A stretch of 64,000 bases of DNA from CAWJPW01 sp963844845 (GTDB lineage Bacteria; Acidobacteriota; Thermoanaerobaculia; Thermoanaerobaculales; Sulfomarinibacteraceae), in contig CAWJPW010000001.1 in the NCBI GenBank assembly GCA_963844845.1, forward strand, positions 124,001 to 188,000, written 5' to 3'. Shown piece after piece: positions 52,982-61,498 of the stretch. Under the pieces are notes generated by a model, which saw only the letters and a program-made list of their open reading frames with translations, searched no databases and was not told the origin of the DNA. Position 1 is the first letter of the stretch; each line of letters begins with the position of its first letter. Made by a program: the position numbers and the translations under genes.

Positions 52982-55201
52982 TCAACTCGAACGGGGTGCC
53001 GCCGGGATCACTCTCACCTTGCCCTCGCCCCACCGGGTGACGACGCCCACCATGGCCCCGACGAGCCCCTCCGCCTCGAGCCTGAGCACCAGCTCGGAGA
53101 CGCCCTCACGACCCACCGCCACGAGCAGCCCCCCGGAGGTCTGGGCGTCGGTCAGTACAATCCGGCGCGCCTCCTCGACACCGTCGTCCCACTGGGTCCA
53201 GCCGTTGGCGTGCAGGAGGTTCGCACGCGTCCCGCCCGGCACCTCGCCCCGGCGGACCAAGTCGACGGTACCCTCGAGAGTCGGTGCCGTGTCGGCCCAC
53301 ACCTCGCCGTCGGCGCCCGAGGCCTGCAGCAGCTCGTGCAGGTGACCGAGGAGACCGAAGCCGGTGACGTCGGTGACCGCATGGGGACGGGCCTCGCGCA
53401 GTATCTCGGCGGCACTGCGATTGAGCTGACGCATGACGTCCTGGGCTCGCTGCCAGCCCACGGGATCCGCCACCCCGTGCTTGGCGGCGGTGGCCCATAC
53501 TCCGGAGCCCAACGGCTTGGTGAGCAGGAGCACGTCACCCGGTTGTGCCCCGCCGTTACGCCACAGCCCCTCCTCGGTGGTGCGTCCGGTGACGACCCAG
53601 CCGAACTTCGGTTCGGTGTCTTCGATGGTGTGGCCGCCCAGCACCGGAATCCCCGCCTCCTCCGCCACTTCTCGGGCGCCCTCGAGAATCTCCACCAGCA
53701 CCGACCGCGGTAGCGTCGCCACTGGGAATGCAACGATGTTGAGAGCGAAGAGCGGCACAGCCCCCATGGCGTACACGTCGGAGAGGGCGTTGGCTGCGGC
53801 GATCGCGCCGAAGAGACGCGGCGAGTCCACCACTGGAGTGAAGAAGTCCACGGTTTGGACCAGGACCGTGCCGTCCTGCAGCCGCCACGCGCACGCGTCG
53901 TCCGACGTGTCGGCACCCACCAGGACCTCCTCCCGGGTCGAGCGCGGTACCGCCCGCAGAACCTCCTCGAGGACCTGCGGCTGAAGCTTGCAGGCACAGC
54001 CGAGCCCATGGGTGAAGCGGGTCAGTCGAACCTCGCCGGCATCCCCCGTTGCCAGCACCCGGTCCTCGCCGGCCAGCCGTCGGGCGACCGCAAGGACACG
54101 CCGCGCCGCCTCCTCCACCTCCTCCACGGAGCTGAACCGTCCCACCGAGAAGCGCACCGTGCCCATAGCCACACCCGTCTCCACCCCCATGGCCGCAAGG
54201 ACGTGCGACACCTCGACCTCCTCGGCGTGACAGGCGGCGCCGGCCGAGGCCGCCACCTCGTCGGTGAGATGGCCGAGCAGCAGCCCGGCGTCCAGCCCGG
54301 GGAAGGCCACCGACAGGGTGTTGGGGAGACGGTGCTCCGGGTGACCATGCTCCACGAGGGCGGGGAACCCCTCGCGAAGCCGATTCCGCAGGCGATCGCG
54401 GAGCTCGCCCATGCGCGCAGCCTCGGCGGGAAGCCCGCTGGCAGCGAGCTCACAGGCGGCGCCCAACCCCACGACCTCGAGCACGTTCTCCGTGCCCGCA
54501 CGCAGGCCCATTTCGTGGCCGGCACCGCGGATGAGCGGCGCCAGCTGCACCCCGGAGCGCACGTAGAGCGCGCCCACCCCCTTGGGGCCGTACAGCTTGT
54601 GGCCGGCCACCGTGAGCAGGTCGACGCCCAGCTCGCCCACGTCGACCGGCACCTTGCCCACTGCCTGCGCGGCGTCGGTGTGGATCACCACGCCACGACG
54701 GCGGCAGAAGGCGGCGATCTCCGCTACCGGCTCGAGGGTCCCGACCTCGTTGTTCGCGAGCATGACCGTGACCAGCACCGTGTCGGGGGCCATGGCCTTG
54801 GCGACGTGGCCGGGATCGATCCGCCCGAAGCGATCGACGCCCACCACCGTGACTCGGATCGTGCCCTCCCGCGCCAACGCCCTGATGACCTCGAGCACCG
54901 CCGGGTGCTCCACCGCACTGGTGATGACGTGCCCGCCGCCGGCAGCGGCGACGACGCCGCGGATCGCCAGATTGTCGGACTCTGAGCCCCCAGAGGTGAA
55001 GACGATCTCACCGGGCTCAGCGCCCAGCGCGGCCGCCACCTGGGTCCGGGCACGCTCGACCGCGGCACGCGCCTCGCGCCCGGCCCGGTGCAGAGACGAA
55101 GGGTTGCCGAAGAAGCCGGTGAGGTACGGGCGCATCATTTCGGCCACCCGCTGGTCGACCGGCGTCGTCGCGTTGTAGTCGAGGTAGACGAGCTCCACCA
55201 T
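52982..55201 (-). CDS. selD: Bifunctional cysteine desulfurase - selenide, water dikinase (NifS-SelD fusion)
   Basis: 739 aa in one uninterrupted frame. Residues 1-375 are a class V aminotransferase-type desulfurase: VYLDYNATTPVD start, HIGH-like TSAVEHPAV, PLP lysine in AGHKLYGPKG (K202) and catalytic Cys324 in GAACHAEEVEVSHVL. Residues 390-739 are SelD, with FTHGLGCACK holding catalytic Cys402, Cys404 and Lys405 (no selenocysteine), DFFTPVV, and the C-terminal LTDAQTSGGLLVAV. The first half releases selenium from selenocysteine (or sulfur from cysteine) and the second makes selenophosphate, so selenide could be passed within one protein. A TACACT box lies 6 nt before the ATG. The open frame extends further upstream inside another gene and is not used. 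Confidence 0.92.
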   Translation of the reverse strand: MVELVYLDYNATTPVDQRVAEMMRPYLTGFFGNPSSLHRAGREARAAVERARTQVAAALGAEPGEIVFTSGGSESDNLAIRGVVAAAGGGHVITSAVEHPAVLEVIRALAREGTIRVTVVGVDRFGRIDPGHVAKAMAPDTVLVTVMLANNEVGTLEPVAEIAAFCRRRGVVIHTDAAQAVGKVPVDVGELGVDLLTVAGHKLYGPKGVGALYVRSGVQLAPLIRGAGHEMGLRAGTENVLEVVGLGAACELAASGLPAEAARMGELRDRLRNRLREGFPALVEHGHPEHRLPNTLSVAFPGLDAGLLLGHLTDEVAASAGAACHAEEVEVSHVLAAMGVETGVAMGTVRFSVGRFSSVEEVEEAARRVLAVARRLAGEDRVLATGDAGEVRLTRFTHGLGCACKLQPQVLEEVLRAVPRSTREEVLVGADTSDDACAWRLQDGTVLVQTVDFFTPVVDSPRLFGAIAAANALSDVYAMGAVPLFALNIVAFPVATLPRSVLVEILEGAREVAEEAGIPVLGGHTIEDTEPKFGWVVTGRTTEEGLWRNGGAQPGDVLLLTKPLGSGVWATAAKHGVADPVGWQRAQDVMRQLNRSAAEILREARPHAVTDVTGFGLLGHLHELLQASGADGEVWADTAPTLEGTVDLVRRGEVPGGTRANLLHANGWTQWDDGVEEARRIVLTDAQTSGGLLVAVGREGVSELVLRLEAEGLVGAMVGVVTRWGEGKVRVIPAAPRSS

Positions 55202-55207
55202 CCAACG

Positions 55208-55213
55208 AGTGTA
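55208..55213 (-). promoter_or_regulatory. TANNNT box in front of the NifS-SelD gene
   Basis: TACACT on the minus strand is followed by 6 nt and the ATG at 55201. No Shine-Dalgarno exists. It matches the leaderless pattern seen elsewhere in the window. Confidence 0.45.
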
Positions 55214-55275
55214 CGCCCACCGTCTCCAAGCCCAGGAGGAGGTGCGGGAGCGGAATTGAGACGAACACCGCCACG

Positions 55276-55304
55276 TTGCCAGAGCTCGGGGAAACCGGTA
55301 GGAT
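55276..55304 (+). promoter_or_regulatory. Sigma-70-type promoter of pruA
   Basis: TTGCCA at 55276-55281 and TAGGAT at 55299-55304 are separated by exactly 17 bp, which is canonical spacing. The transcription start would be near 55311, giving a leader of about 50 nt with GGAGG before the ATG at 55361. Confidence 0.6.
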
Positions 55305-55360
55305 GCCGGCGCGGCGCAAGGCCGCGCAGCCACGTCGACCATCCCCCCACGGAGGTTCAT

Positions 55361-56992
55361 ATGCCCAACGGAGTGTTCCCGGTCCCCAAGCCCTCGACCG
55401 AGCCGGTGCTCGAGTACCGACCCGGATCCGCTGAGAAGAGCGCCCTCAAGGCGAAGGTCAACGAGATGTTGAGCCAGGAATTCGAGATCCCACTCATCAT
55501 CGGCGGCAAGGAGGTGCGCACCGGCAGCACCGCCAAGGCGGTGTGTCCCCACGATCACGGCCACGTGCTCGCCACCTACCACCAGGCCGGCCCGGCCGAA
55601 GTGGAGATGGCCGCCAAGGCTGCCGCCACGGCCTGGAAGACCTGGTCCGAGCTTGACTGGCACGACCGCGCGTCCGTCTTCCTCAAGGCCGCCGACCTGC
55701 TCGCCGGCCCCTGGCGCGACACCCTCAACGCCGCCTGCATGCTCAACCAGTCGAAGACCGCACACCAGGCCGAGATCGACGCCGCCTGCGAGCTCATCGA
55801 CTTCTACCGTTTCAACCCCTACTACATGCGGTTCGTATACGAGCAGCAGCCGGAGAGCGCACGCGGCATCTGGGACTACGTCGAGTATCGCGCCCTGGAG
55901 GGCTTCATCTTCGCGGTGACGCCGTTCAACTTCGCGTCCATCGCCGGCAACCTTCCCACCGCACCCGCGATGATGGGCAACACCACCCTCTGGAAACCCG
56001 CGTCCTCGGCGGTATTCACCGCTTACCACATCATGCGACTGCTCCAGGCCGCCGGCCTCCCCGACGGGGTCATCAATCTGATCCCCGGCCCGGGCTCCAA
56101 GGTCGGCAACCCCGCCATCGACCACCCGGAGCTGGCTGGCGTTCACTTCACCGGCTCCACTCCTACGTTCCAGGCGATGTGGCGGCGGATGTCCGAGAAC
56201 CTCCCCAAGTACCGCTCCTACCCCCGAATCGTCGGTGAGACCGGCGGCAAGGACTGGGTCTTCGCGCATCCCTCCGCCGACGTCGCGGCGCTGGCCACGG
56301 CTTTGCTGCGCGGCGCCTTCGAGTACCAGGGGCAGAAGTGCTCCGCGGCCTCACGCACCTACATCCCGCGCTCCCTGTGGCCGTCGCTCAAGGAGCGGCT
56401 CCTGGCCCAGGTCGCCGAGATCCGCATGGGCTCGCCGCTGGACTTCCGCAACTTCATGTGCGCGGTCATCGACAAGGGCGCATTTGCCGACATCACCTCC
56501 TACATCGACTACGCCAAGCAGTCCAGTGATGCCGAGATCATCGCCGGCGGCGGCTATGACGACTCCGAGGGCTACTTCGTGGAGCCGACGGTGGTACTGA
56601 CCACCGATCCGCGTTTTAAGCTGATGGAGGAAGAGATCTTCGGCCCCGTCCTCACGGTCTTCGTCTATGACGACCAGAGGCTCGACGAGACCCTGGAGCT
56701 GTGCGACACCACCAGCCCCTACGCCCTCACCGGAGCGGTCTTCGCCCAGGACCGCCACGCCATCGCCAAGATCGCGGCACGCCTCAGGCACGCCTCGGGG
56801 AACTTTTACATCAACGACAAGCCCACCGGAGCGGTGGTCTCGCAGCAGCCGTTCGGCGGCGGCCGCGCCTCGGGCACCAACGACAAGGCCGGCTCGTTCC
56901 TCAACCTGATCCGCTGGACGTCACAGCGCGCGATCAAGGAGACCTTCGTACCGCCCACCCACTTCTCCTACCCCTTCATGGGCGAGGAGTAG
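55361..56992 (+). CDS. pruA: L-glutamate gamma-semialdehyde (P5C) dehydrogenase
   Basis: 543 aa from the ATG at 55361 with GGAGG; the upstream open frame lies in the divergent gene region. It oxidises glutamate semialdehyde to glutamate in proline catabolism with NAD+. VTPFNFASIAGNLPTAPAM, the glutamate base in IVGETGGKD and the nucleophile Cys in YQGQKCSAASR are all present, plus PFGGGRASGTNDK near the C-terminus. The length and the N-terminus match the ALDH4A1/TIGR01236 type, not the bifunctional PutA. No proline dehydrogenase is adjacent. A hairpin terminator follows. Confidence 0.95.
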   Translation: MPNGVFPVPKPSTEPVLEYRPGSAEKSALKAKVNEMLSQEFEIPLIIGGKEVRTGSTAKAVCPHDHGHVLATYHQAGPAEVEMAAKAAATAWKTWSELDWHDRASVFLKAADLLAGPWRDTLNAACMLNQSKTAHQAEIDAACELIDFYRFNPYYMRFVYEQQPESARGIWDYVEYRALEGFIFAVTPFNFASIAGNLPTAPAMMGNTTLWKPASSAVFTAYHIMRLLQAAGLPDGVINLIPGPGSKVGNPAIDHPELAGVHFTGSTPTFQAMWRRMSENLPKYRSYPRIVGETGGKDWVFAHPSADVAALATALLRGAFEYQGQKCSAASRTYIPRSLWPSLKERLLAQVAEIRMGSPLDFRNFMCAVIDKGAFADITSYIDYAKQSSDAEIIAGGGYDDSEGYFVEPTVVLTTDPRFKLMEEEIFGPVLTVFVYDDQRLDETLELCDTTSPYALTGAVFAQDRHAIAKIAARLRHASGNFYINDKPTGAVVSQQPFGGGRASGTNDKAGSFLNLIRWTSQRAIKETFVPPTHFSYPFMGEE

Positions 56993-57023
56993 ACGCGCGC
57001 GGCGCAGCAACCGTCATGAAGAC

Positions 57024-57055
57024 CGAACGGCCGGGGCATCTGCCCCGGCCGTTCG
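57024..57055. terminator. Bidirectional hairpin terminator between pruA and the 57098 gene
   Basis: CGAACGGCCGGGGC and GCCCCGGCCGTTCG form a 14-bp stem with loop ATCT. It sits between two convergent genes (pruA stop at 56992, the other stop at 57098). No T-run on either side, but the stem is very stable. Confidence 0.65.
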
Positions 57056-57097
57056 TCGCCGTGCCTCCCCAGCAGGACGAGGCACGGTACGGGCCCG

Positions 57098-57691
57098 CTA
57101 CACGTGGAAGACGACCGTCACCGGGTGCTTCCACCCCTCGGGGTGAACCACCAGCTTGACGTCGTTACCCGCGGCGAGACCCTCGGGGGTCTTGAAGTAG
57201 AGGACGTCGATCATCCAGAAGAGCGGCGGCACCTCGACGTGGTCGATCACCACGCCCGAGCCCCTCCCGACGATGGGGAAGAAGTTCGAAGGCACCAGCC
57301 GGTTCTCCTGCAGCCAGGTGCCGGCAGGCATCCCGTAGACCCGAATCATACTCATGTCGAAGTTGAGCTTGGGATAGCCCTTGCGGACCGCCTCGAGGCT
57401 CGCCATCGGCTCCTGCCGGCCGTCGGCGCCGACCACGGTGAACGACGTACGGTCGAGCACCGCCGTGCTCTTGGCGCGGTTCGACACCGCCACGACGACC
57501 GGCACGTAGGGCTCGGAGCTGCGGTGCCGGGTCAGGTCGACGTTGACCCACACCTGCCCCTCCTGGGTCTCGGCCTTGAAGACGATGGGCTGTGCGCCCG
57601 CCTTTCTCCCGCTCGCGTCTGCAGGGGCGGCCGCAGCCGTGGCCAGCACGAGCGCGCCAAGCACCATCGCCACCGTCGTTCTGCTGTGCAT
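57098..57691 (-). CDS. Secreted protein of unknown function
   Basis: 197 aa from ATG 57691 with GGGAGGG. A signal peptide (VAMVLGALVLATAAAAPADA) is followed by a beta-rich domain: PIVFKAETQEGQVWVNVDLTR, YVPVVVAVSNRAKSTAVLDRTSF, LNFDMSMIRVYGMPAG and VVIDHVEVPPLFWMIDVLY. No catalytic motif, cysteine or repeat is recognised. It is convergent with pruA and separated from it by a terminator. The gene upstream is the small membrane protein at 57776. Confidence 0.75.
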   Translation of the reverse strand: MHSRTTVAMVLGALVLATAAAAPADASGRKAGAQPIVFKAETQEGQVWVNVDLTRHRSSEPYVPVVVAVSNRAKSTAVLDRTSFTVVGADGRQEPMASLEAVRKGYPKLNFDMSMIRVYGMPAGTWLQENRLVPSNFFPIVGRGSGVVIDHVEVPPLFWMIDVLYFKTPEGLAAGNDVKLVVHPEGWKHPVTVVFHV

Positions 57692-57775
57692 TGGACCCTC
57701 CCGGTTCGGTCCGCGCCCCTCCGCTGCAGGCGACAGCGGTGGCGCCATCCGTACCAACCCGGGCCTCGGGAGACC

Positions 57776-58216
57776 TCATTCCAGCGCGCGCAGCAGCTCC
57801 TCCGGTTCCATCGAGGGGAAGACCAGCTTTTCGCCCGAGTGCACCACCTCCGTCACCACCTCCCGGTCGGCGTAGAGCCGCCGCCACGCCGTCGCGGGGC
57901 GCACGGACAGCTCGCCGAGCCCGTGGCGGCCGACCCTTCGGGTGAACGGTCCGGCTCCAGCCTCGAGCCAGCGGGCGCCCACGACCGTCTCGAACCGGCG
58001 CAGGCGCACGACCACGAAGGCAGCACCGATCCCCGCCAGGGCCGCGGCCACGCCGACACCCTCCCAGAGACCCTCGGTCTGTGCCATCAGCAGCACTCCG
58101 CCGACTCCGCCCACCAGCGCCACCGCCCAGCCGGCGAGACGCACGCCGGGGCTCAGCTCCGCCGCTTCCCAGTGCTCCGGGGCCTCGGTCTCCTCGCGGC
58201 GGGAGCTCAGGTCCAC
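57776..58216 (-). CDS. Small membrane protein of the lpxA end, function unknown
   Basis: 146 aa from a GTG. Two hydrophobic segments (LAGWAVALVGGVGGVLLMA and GVGVAAALAGIGAAFVVVRL) are followed by a soluble tail of about 75 residues (LRRFETVVGARWLEAGAG, VRPATAWRRLYADREVV, LVFPSMEPEELLRALE). It starts 10 bp after the lpxA stop, so it is probably the last gene of the bamA-to-lpxA transcript. No family recognised. Confidence 0.7.
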   Translation of the reverse strand: MDLSSRREETEAPEHWEAAELSPGVRLAGWAVALVGGVGGVLLMAQTEGLWEGVGVAAALAGIGAAFVVVRLRRFETVVGARWLEAGAGPFTRRVGRHGLGELSVRPATAWRRLYADREVVTEVVHSGEKLVFPSMEPEELLRALE

Positions 58217-58226
58217 CGCCCCGCCC

Positions 58227-59018
58227 TCATCCTCGCGCCAGCACGACCCCCCGCTCGGATCCCCCCATGAACTCCAACAGATCGTCCACGTCGGGCTGTC
58301 CGGCCAGCTCGGCCCGGATCCGCTCCAGTGCCTGGCTGGTGTTCAGGTGGGGGCTGTGAAGCAGACGCCAAGCCCTCTTGAGGGCGGTGCGCCGAGACTC
58401 GTCGAAGCCGAGACGCTCGAGACCGATGGTGTTCGGACCGTAGCAGCGGGCTGGGCGGCTGCCCACCGTCTTCATGAACGGCAGACAGTCCTTGGTGGCC
58501 ACCGTGAAGCCGCCGAGGAACGCGTGGTGCCCCACGCGGCAGAACTGGTGCACCGCCGAGAAGGCGCCGATGGAGGCATTGTCGCCCACCTCCACGTGGC
58601 CGGCGAGGGTGGCGGCGTTGGCGAAGATGACCCGCGAGCCCAGCTGGCAGTCGTGGGCCACATGGGCGTAGGCCATGTACAAACCCGAGTCGCCGATCCT
58701 CGTGATGCCGCCCCCTTTGGGGGTGCCGCGGTGCAGGGTGACGAACTCGCGGAATACGTTATCGTCCCCGATCTCCAGCCGCGTGGGCTCACCCGCGTAC
58801 TTGAGATCCTGGGGCGGCGCCCCCACCGAACAGTGGCTCTCGAATCGGTTCCCGCTCCCGATCACGGTGTGCCCGGTGAACCGACAGTGCGGCCCGATCT
58901 CGCTGCCCTCCCCGATGCGCACGTGCGCTTCGACGATGCTGTAAGGGCCGATCTGAACGGAATCGGCCACCTCGGCCGCGGCGTCGATGATGGCGGTCGG
59001 GTGGATGGCGGTGCTCAT
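58227..59018 (-). CDS. lpxA: UDP-N-acetylglucosamine acyltransferase LpxA
   Basis: 263 aa. The left-handed parallel beta-helix hexapeptide repeats run from the N-terminus (IHPTAIIDAAAEVADSVQIGPYSIVEAHVRIGEG). The catalytic His is in the AYAHVAHDCQLG segment, and the helical C-terminal domain contains VATKDCLPFMKTVGSRPARCYGPN and GLERLGFDESRRTALKRAWRLL. It adds the first 3-OH acyl chain to UDP-GlcNAc in lipid A synthesis. It overlaps fabZ by 4 bp (ATGA). Confidence 0.95.
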   Translation of the reverse strand: MSTAIHPTAIIDAAAEVADSVQIGPYSIVEAHVRIGEGSEIGPHCRFTGHTVIGSGNRFESHCSVGAPPQDLKYAGEPTRLEIGDDNVFREFVTLHRGTPKGGGITRIGDSGLYMAYAHVAHDCQLGSRVIFANAATLAGHVEVGDNASIGAFSAVHQFCRVGHHAFLGGFTVATKDCLPFMKTVGSRPARCYGPNTIGLERLGFDESRRTALKRAWRLLHSPHLNTSQALERIRAELAGQPDVDDLLEFMGGSERGVVLARG

Positions 59019-59446
59019 GGGCGGTCCACCATCGCCGAGGAGAGGTCCGCCTCACAGGCGAGCTCGCCGTCCACCAGAGCGCGCCCGTGCAGCTTGGCGA
59101 AGGATCGGCGCACCGAGAGGACCTTGACCTCGAAGATCACCTGGTCCCCGGGGACTACCGGCCGGCGGAAGCGGCAGCCGTCGATCCCTGTGAAGTAGAT
59201 CAGCTTGCGGTGGCGGTCCTCGACCTCCCGCAGCATCATGTACCCGCCCGCTTGGGCCATGGCCTCCACCAGCAGGACTCCGGGCATGACCGGCCGGCCG
59301 GGGAAGTGGCCGGGGAAAAAGGGCTCGTTGTAGGTGACGTTCTTGAGCGCGCGTATCTCACCCTCGCCCAGCTCCAGCACCCGGTCCACGAGCAGGAACG
59401 GATACCTGTGGGGCATGACCTCGAGGACGTCCATGATGTCGTGCAT
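59015..59446 (-). CDS. fabZ: 3-hydroxyacyl-ACP dehydratase FabZ
   Basis: 143 aa from ATG 59446 with GGAGA; the frame is open well upstream but into element B. LEVMPHRYPFLLVDRVLEL, the catalytic His in FFPGHFPGRPVMPGVLLVEAMAQAG (with the Glu), and the late FRRPVVPGDQVIFEVKVLSVR are all present. It dehydrates 3-hydroxyacyl-ACP, shifting the pool between fatty acid and lipid A synthesis. fabZ and lpxA are coupled; the 477-bp gap to lpxD upstream is unusual and is filled by element B. Confidence 0.94.
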   Translation of the reverse strand: MHDIMDVLEVMPHRYPFLLVDRVLELGEGEIRALKNVTYNEPFFPGHFPGRPVMPGVLLVEAMAQAGGYMMLREVEDRHRKLIYFTGIDGCRFRRPVVPGDQVIFEVKVLSVRRSFAKLHGRALVDGELACEADLSSAMVDRP

Positions 59447-59486
59447 AGGGTTCTCCAAACGCTCCGGCGGAGCCGCGCAAGGATAG

Positions 59487-59527
59487 CAGACGGCGGACGG
59501 GAGAAGGGAGCAGGAAGACGGGAAACG
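59487..59527. repeat. Micro-repeat left arm of element B
   Basis: The + strand is purine-rich, with degenerate units such as GACGGGAGAAG and GAAGACGGGAAAC. Its pieces recur inverted in the right arm at 59899-59926. It lies upstream of fabZ. Confidence 0.55.
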
Positions 59528-59537
59528 CTTTCCCCCC

Positions 59538-59890
59538 GCGCACTCCCGCCGATTGTGCAGCGGCATGTCCAAGCGGGCCGTGTCGGCTACCCGAGGACGG
59601 TCCGGGCAGGGGACGTTGGGCGGGCGTGCCACTCCCGACAGCTTTCCTGAAGCACCTTCTCACGAGGTGGCCTGGTGTCGGGGGTGGCTCCCACGGCCCC
59701 TGGCCTGTGGAGCAGGTGCTTCGGGAGCGAAGGAGGCGACTCGATGCAGGTCCCAAGGGGGGACCTGATGTCGTGCGCCGGCGGCAGCCGCCACCCCCTT
59801 CGGGACTACGCCGACGGGCGGCCGCAGAGCGGTCGCCCGGGATCCGGAGCTCGGAGCATGGTGCCCCTGCCGGCGGTGGCGCTGGGGCGG
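59538..59890. repeat. Structured intergenic element, copy B (candidate ncRNA)
   Basis: Same ordered blocks as copy A: GGCGGGCGTGCC (59619-59630), GGCTCCCACGGCCC (59686-59699), AGGCGACTCG (59734-59743), ACGCCGACGGGCGGC (59808-59822), CGCCCGGGA (59834-59842) and GGAGCAT (59853-59859). Stems: 59578-59600 with loop CTAC, 59750-59761 with 59794-59806 enclosing GGCGG/CCGCC, and CGGGCG/CGCCCG enclosing CCGC/GCGG. Pairs differ from those of copy A but remain complementary. It lies inside the lpxD-fabZ gap and would be carried in the envelope-operon transcript in antisense orientation relative to the + strand blocks, if that transcript passes through. Confidence 0.7.
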
Positions 59891-59898
59891 GTGGGGGA

Positions 59899-59926
59899 GC
59901 TTCTCCCGTTTCCCGTCTTCCGTCTA
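59899..59926. repeat. Micro-repeat right arm of element B, overlapping the lpxD stop
   Basis: On the minus strand it runs from the lpxD TAG as ACGGAAG, ACGGGAAA and CGGGAGAAG units. It is an inverted match to 59487-59527. Confidence 0.55.
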
Positions 59927-60952
59927 CCCTTGCTCCAGGCGGGCGAGACGCGCTTCGAGCTCGCCAACCCGCCGGCGCAGCTGCTCGAGGCGACGGAGGT
60001 TGGCGCCTGACTTGAGCCAGTCACGGTGGGGCTGGGCAGGGATGCCGCTCACAAACGCTCCGGCCGGGACGTCCTTGATCACCGCTGTCTTCGCTCCGAC
60101 GATGGCGCCGGCGCCGATGCTCAGGTGTCCCGCGGCCCCGGACTGACCCGCCATGGTCACGTGGTGTCCGAGCCGAGTTGAACCGGAGATGCCGACCTGC
60201 GCCACCAGGAGGCAGCTCTCGCCGACCTGCACGTTGTGAGCGATCTGCACGAGATTGTCCACCTTGGTGCCGCGGCCGATGCGCGTCTCCCCGAGGGTAG
60301 CCCGGTCGACGCACACGTTGGCGCCCAGCTCGACGTCGTCCTCGAGGACCACGATCCCGATCTGTGGAACCTTGTGGTGAACCCCGTCGACGGTGGCGAA
60401 ACCGTAGCCATCGGAACCGATCACCACACCGGCGTGAAGGATGCAGCGTGCACCGATCCGGCAGCCGTCCTCCACGACGACGCGAGGGTGAAGCTGGGTG
60501 TCCTCCCCCACCTCGGTGCGACGACCCAGCACGCAGCCGGCGCCCACCACCACCCGCGCGCCCAGCCGGGCTCCCTCGCCCACCGCAGCATGCGGGCCCA
60601 CCGACACACCCTCGCCAATCACGGCGCCACTCGCCACCGTGGCGGTGGGATGGATGCCAATGACCGGGTGCGGCTGCGGGTAGAGCATCGCCAGCGCCCT
60701 CGCCAGCGCCAGGTACGGCTGCGCAGTCACGAGGAGGTTGCGCCCGCCGAGGTCCCCTTCGTCGGCCACCAGGATCGCCCCCGCCTTCGACGCAAGAGCC
60801 TGCTGCTGATAGCGCGGGTTGTGGAGGAAGGAGAGATCGGAGGGTCCGGCTTCGTCAAGCGGCCGGACCCCATCGACAATGATCCCCGGATCGCCCCGCA
60901 GCTCCGCTCCGAGGCGTTCGGCCAGCTCCGCCAGGGTGAAGCGGACGGCCAT
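59924..60952 (-). CDS. lpxD: UDP-3-O-acylglucosamine N-acyltransferase LpxD
   Basis: 342 aa with GGAGGGGG before the ATG. The N-terminal uridine-binding domain (FTLAELAERLGAELRGDPGIIVDGVRPLDEAGPSDLSFLHNPRY) is followed by the hexapeptide beta-helix (IHPTATVASGAVIGEGVSVGPHAAVGEG) and the catalytic His in LVQIAHNVQVG, then a C-terminal helix with the LRRLEQLRRRVGELEARL coiled coil. It adds the second acyl chain in lipid A. The stop falls within the right arm of element B. It starts 8 bp after the skp gene. Confidence 0.95.
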   Translation of the reverse strand: MAVRFTLAELAERLGAELRGDPGIIVDGVRPLDEAGPSDLSFLHNPRYQQQALASKAGAILVADEGDLGGRNLLVTAQPYLALARALAMLYPQPHPVIGIHPTATVASGAVIGEGVSVGPHAAVGEGARLGARVVVGAGCVLGRRTEVGEDTQLHPRVVVEDGCRIGARCILHAGVVIGSDGYGFATVDGVHHKVPQIGIVVLEDDVELGANVCVDRATLGETRIGRGTKVDNLVQIAHNVQVGESCLLVAQVGISGSTRLGHHVTMAGQSGAAGHLSIGAGAIVGAKTAVIKDVPAGAFVSGIPAQPHRDWLKSGANLRRLEQLRRRVGELEARLARLEQG

Positions 60953-60960
60953 GCCCCCTC

Positions 60961-61482
60961 CTACTTGGTGGTATTGAAGCGCTGGATCACCTCATCGGTG
61001 ATGTCCACCTCGTCCGCCGCGTAGACCAGGCCCGACTGGAACTTGTTGAATATGAGGGTGAGGCCCTTCTCTTTGCCGATCTGGTCGATCACCGGCATGA
61101 TCTGCTGCTCCAAAGCGTCCAACGCCTTGCGGCGGGTGTCGTCGAACTCGCGCTGGGCGTCATCCTGGGCGCGCTTGAGGGAGATCTGGGCATCCTCGGC
61201 CTGCTTCTGCAGCGCCGCGAGCTTGTCGGGGGAGAGCGCAAACTGCTGCTTGTCGTACTGGTCGTGCAGGTCAGCAACCTTCTGCTGAAGCTGCTTGACC
61301 TGGTCGACCTTGGACTGCTGGAGCTGTTTGAGCCTCTGAACCGCCTCCTTGCCGCGGTCGGACTCGGTGAGCACGCGCTGCACGTCGATCACGGCGATCT
61401 TTGCCGCCTGCTGGGCGAAAACCGGGGCAGTGACTGCACATGCGAGGACGCACGCAGCCACTCGGACACTTGCACGATTCAT
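60961..61482 (-). CDS. skp: OmpH/Skp family periplasmic chaperone
   Basis: 173 aa from ATG 61482 with AGGAGG. A signal peptide ending AFAQQA-like (VAACVLACAVTAPVFA) precedes KIAVIDVQRVLTESDRGKEAV, the conserved Skp start, then a long coiled coil (LKQLQQSKVDQVKQLQQKV) and the C-terminal GLTLIFNKFQSGLVYA strand. It holds unfolded outer-membrane proteins on the way to BamA, which is encoded 16 bp upstream. Confidence 0.92.
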   Translation of the reverse strand: MNRASVRVAACVLACAVTAPVFAQQAAKIAVIDVQRVLTESDRGKEAVQRLKQLQQSKVDQVKQLQQKVADLHDQYDKQQFALSPDKLAALQKQAEDAQISLKRAQDDAQREFDDTRRKALDALEQQIMPVIDQIGKEKGLTLIFNKFQSGLVYAADEVDITDEVIQRFNTTK

Positions 61483-61498
61483 GACGATAAACCTCCTG

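Noticed and set aside
54000..54030. Selenocysteine codon in SelD
   Set aside because: The active-site position reads Cys in GLGCACK; no in-frame TGA is needed.
55202..56269. Upstream extension of the NifS-SelD frame by over 350 codons
   Set aside because: It runs antisense to the pruA gene and beyond the conserved desulfurase start VYLDYNATTP; the TACACT box also supports 55201.
59470..60010. Open frames covering element B
   Set aside because: They cross stems and arms in changing frames and do not resemble proteins.
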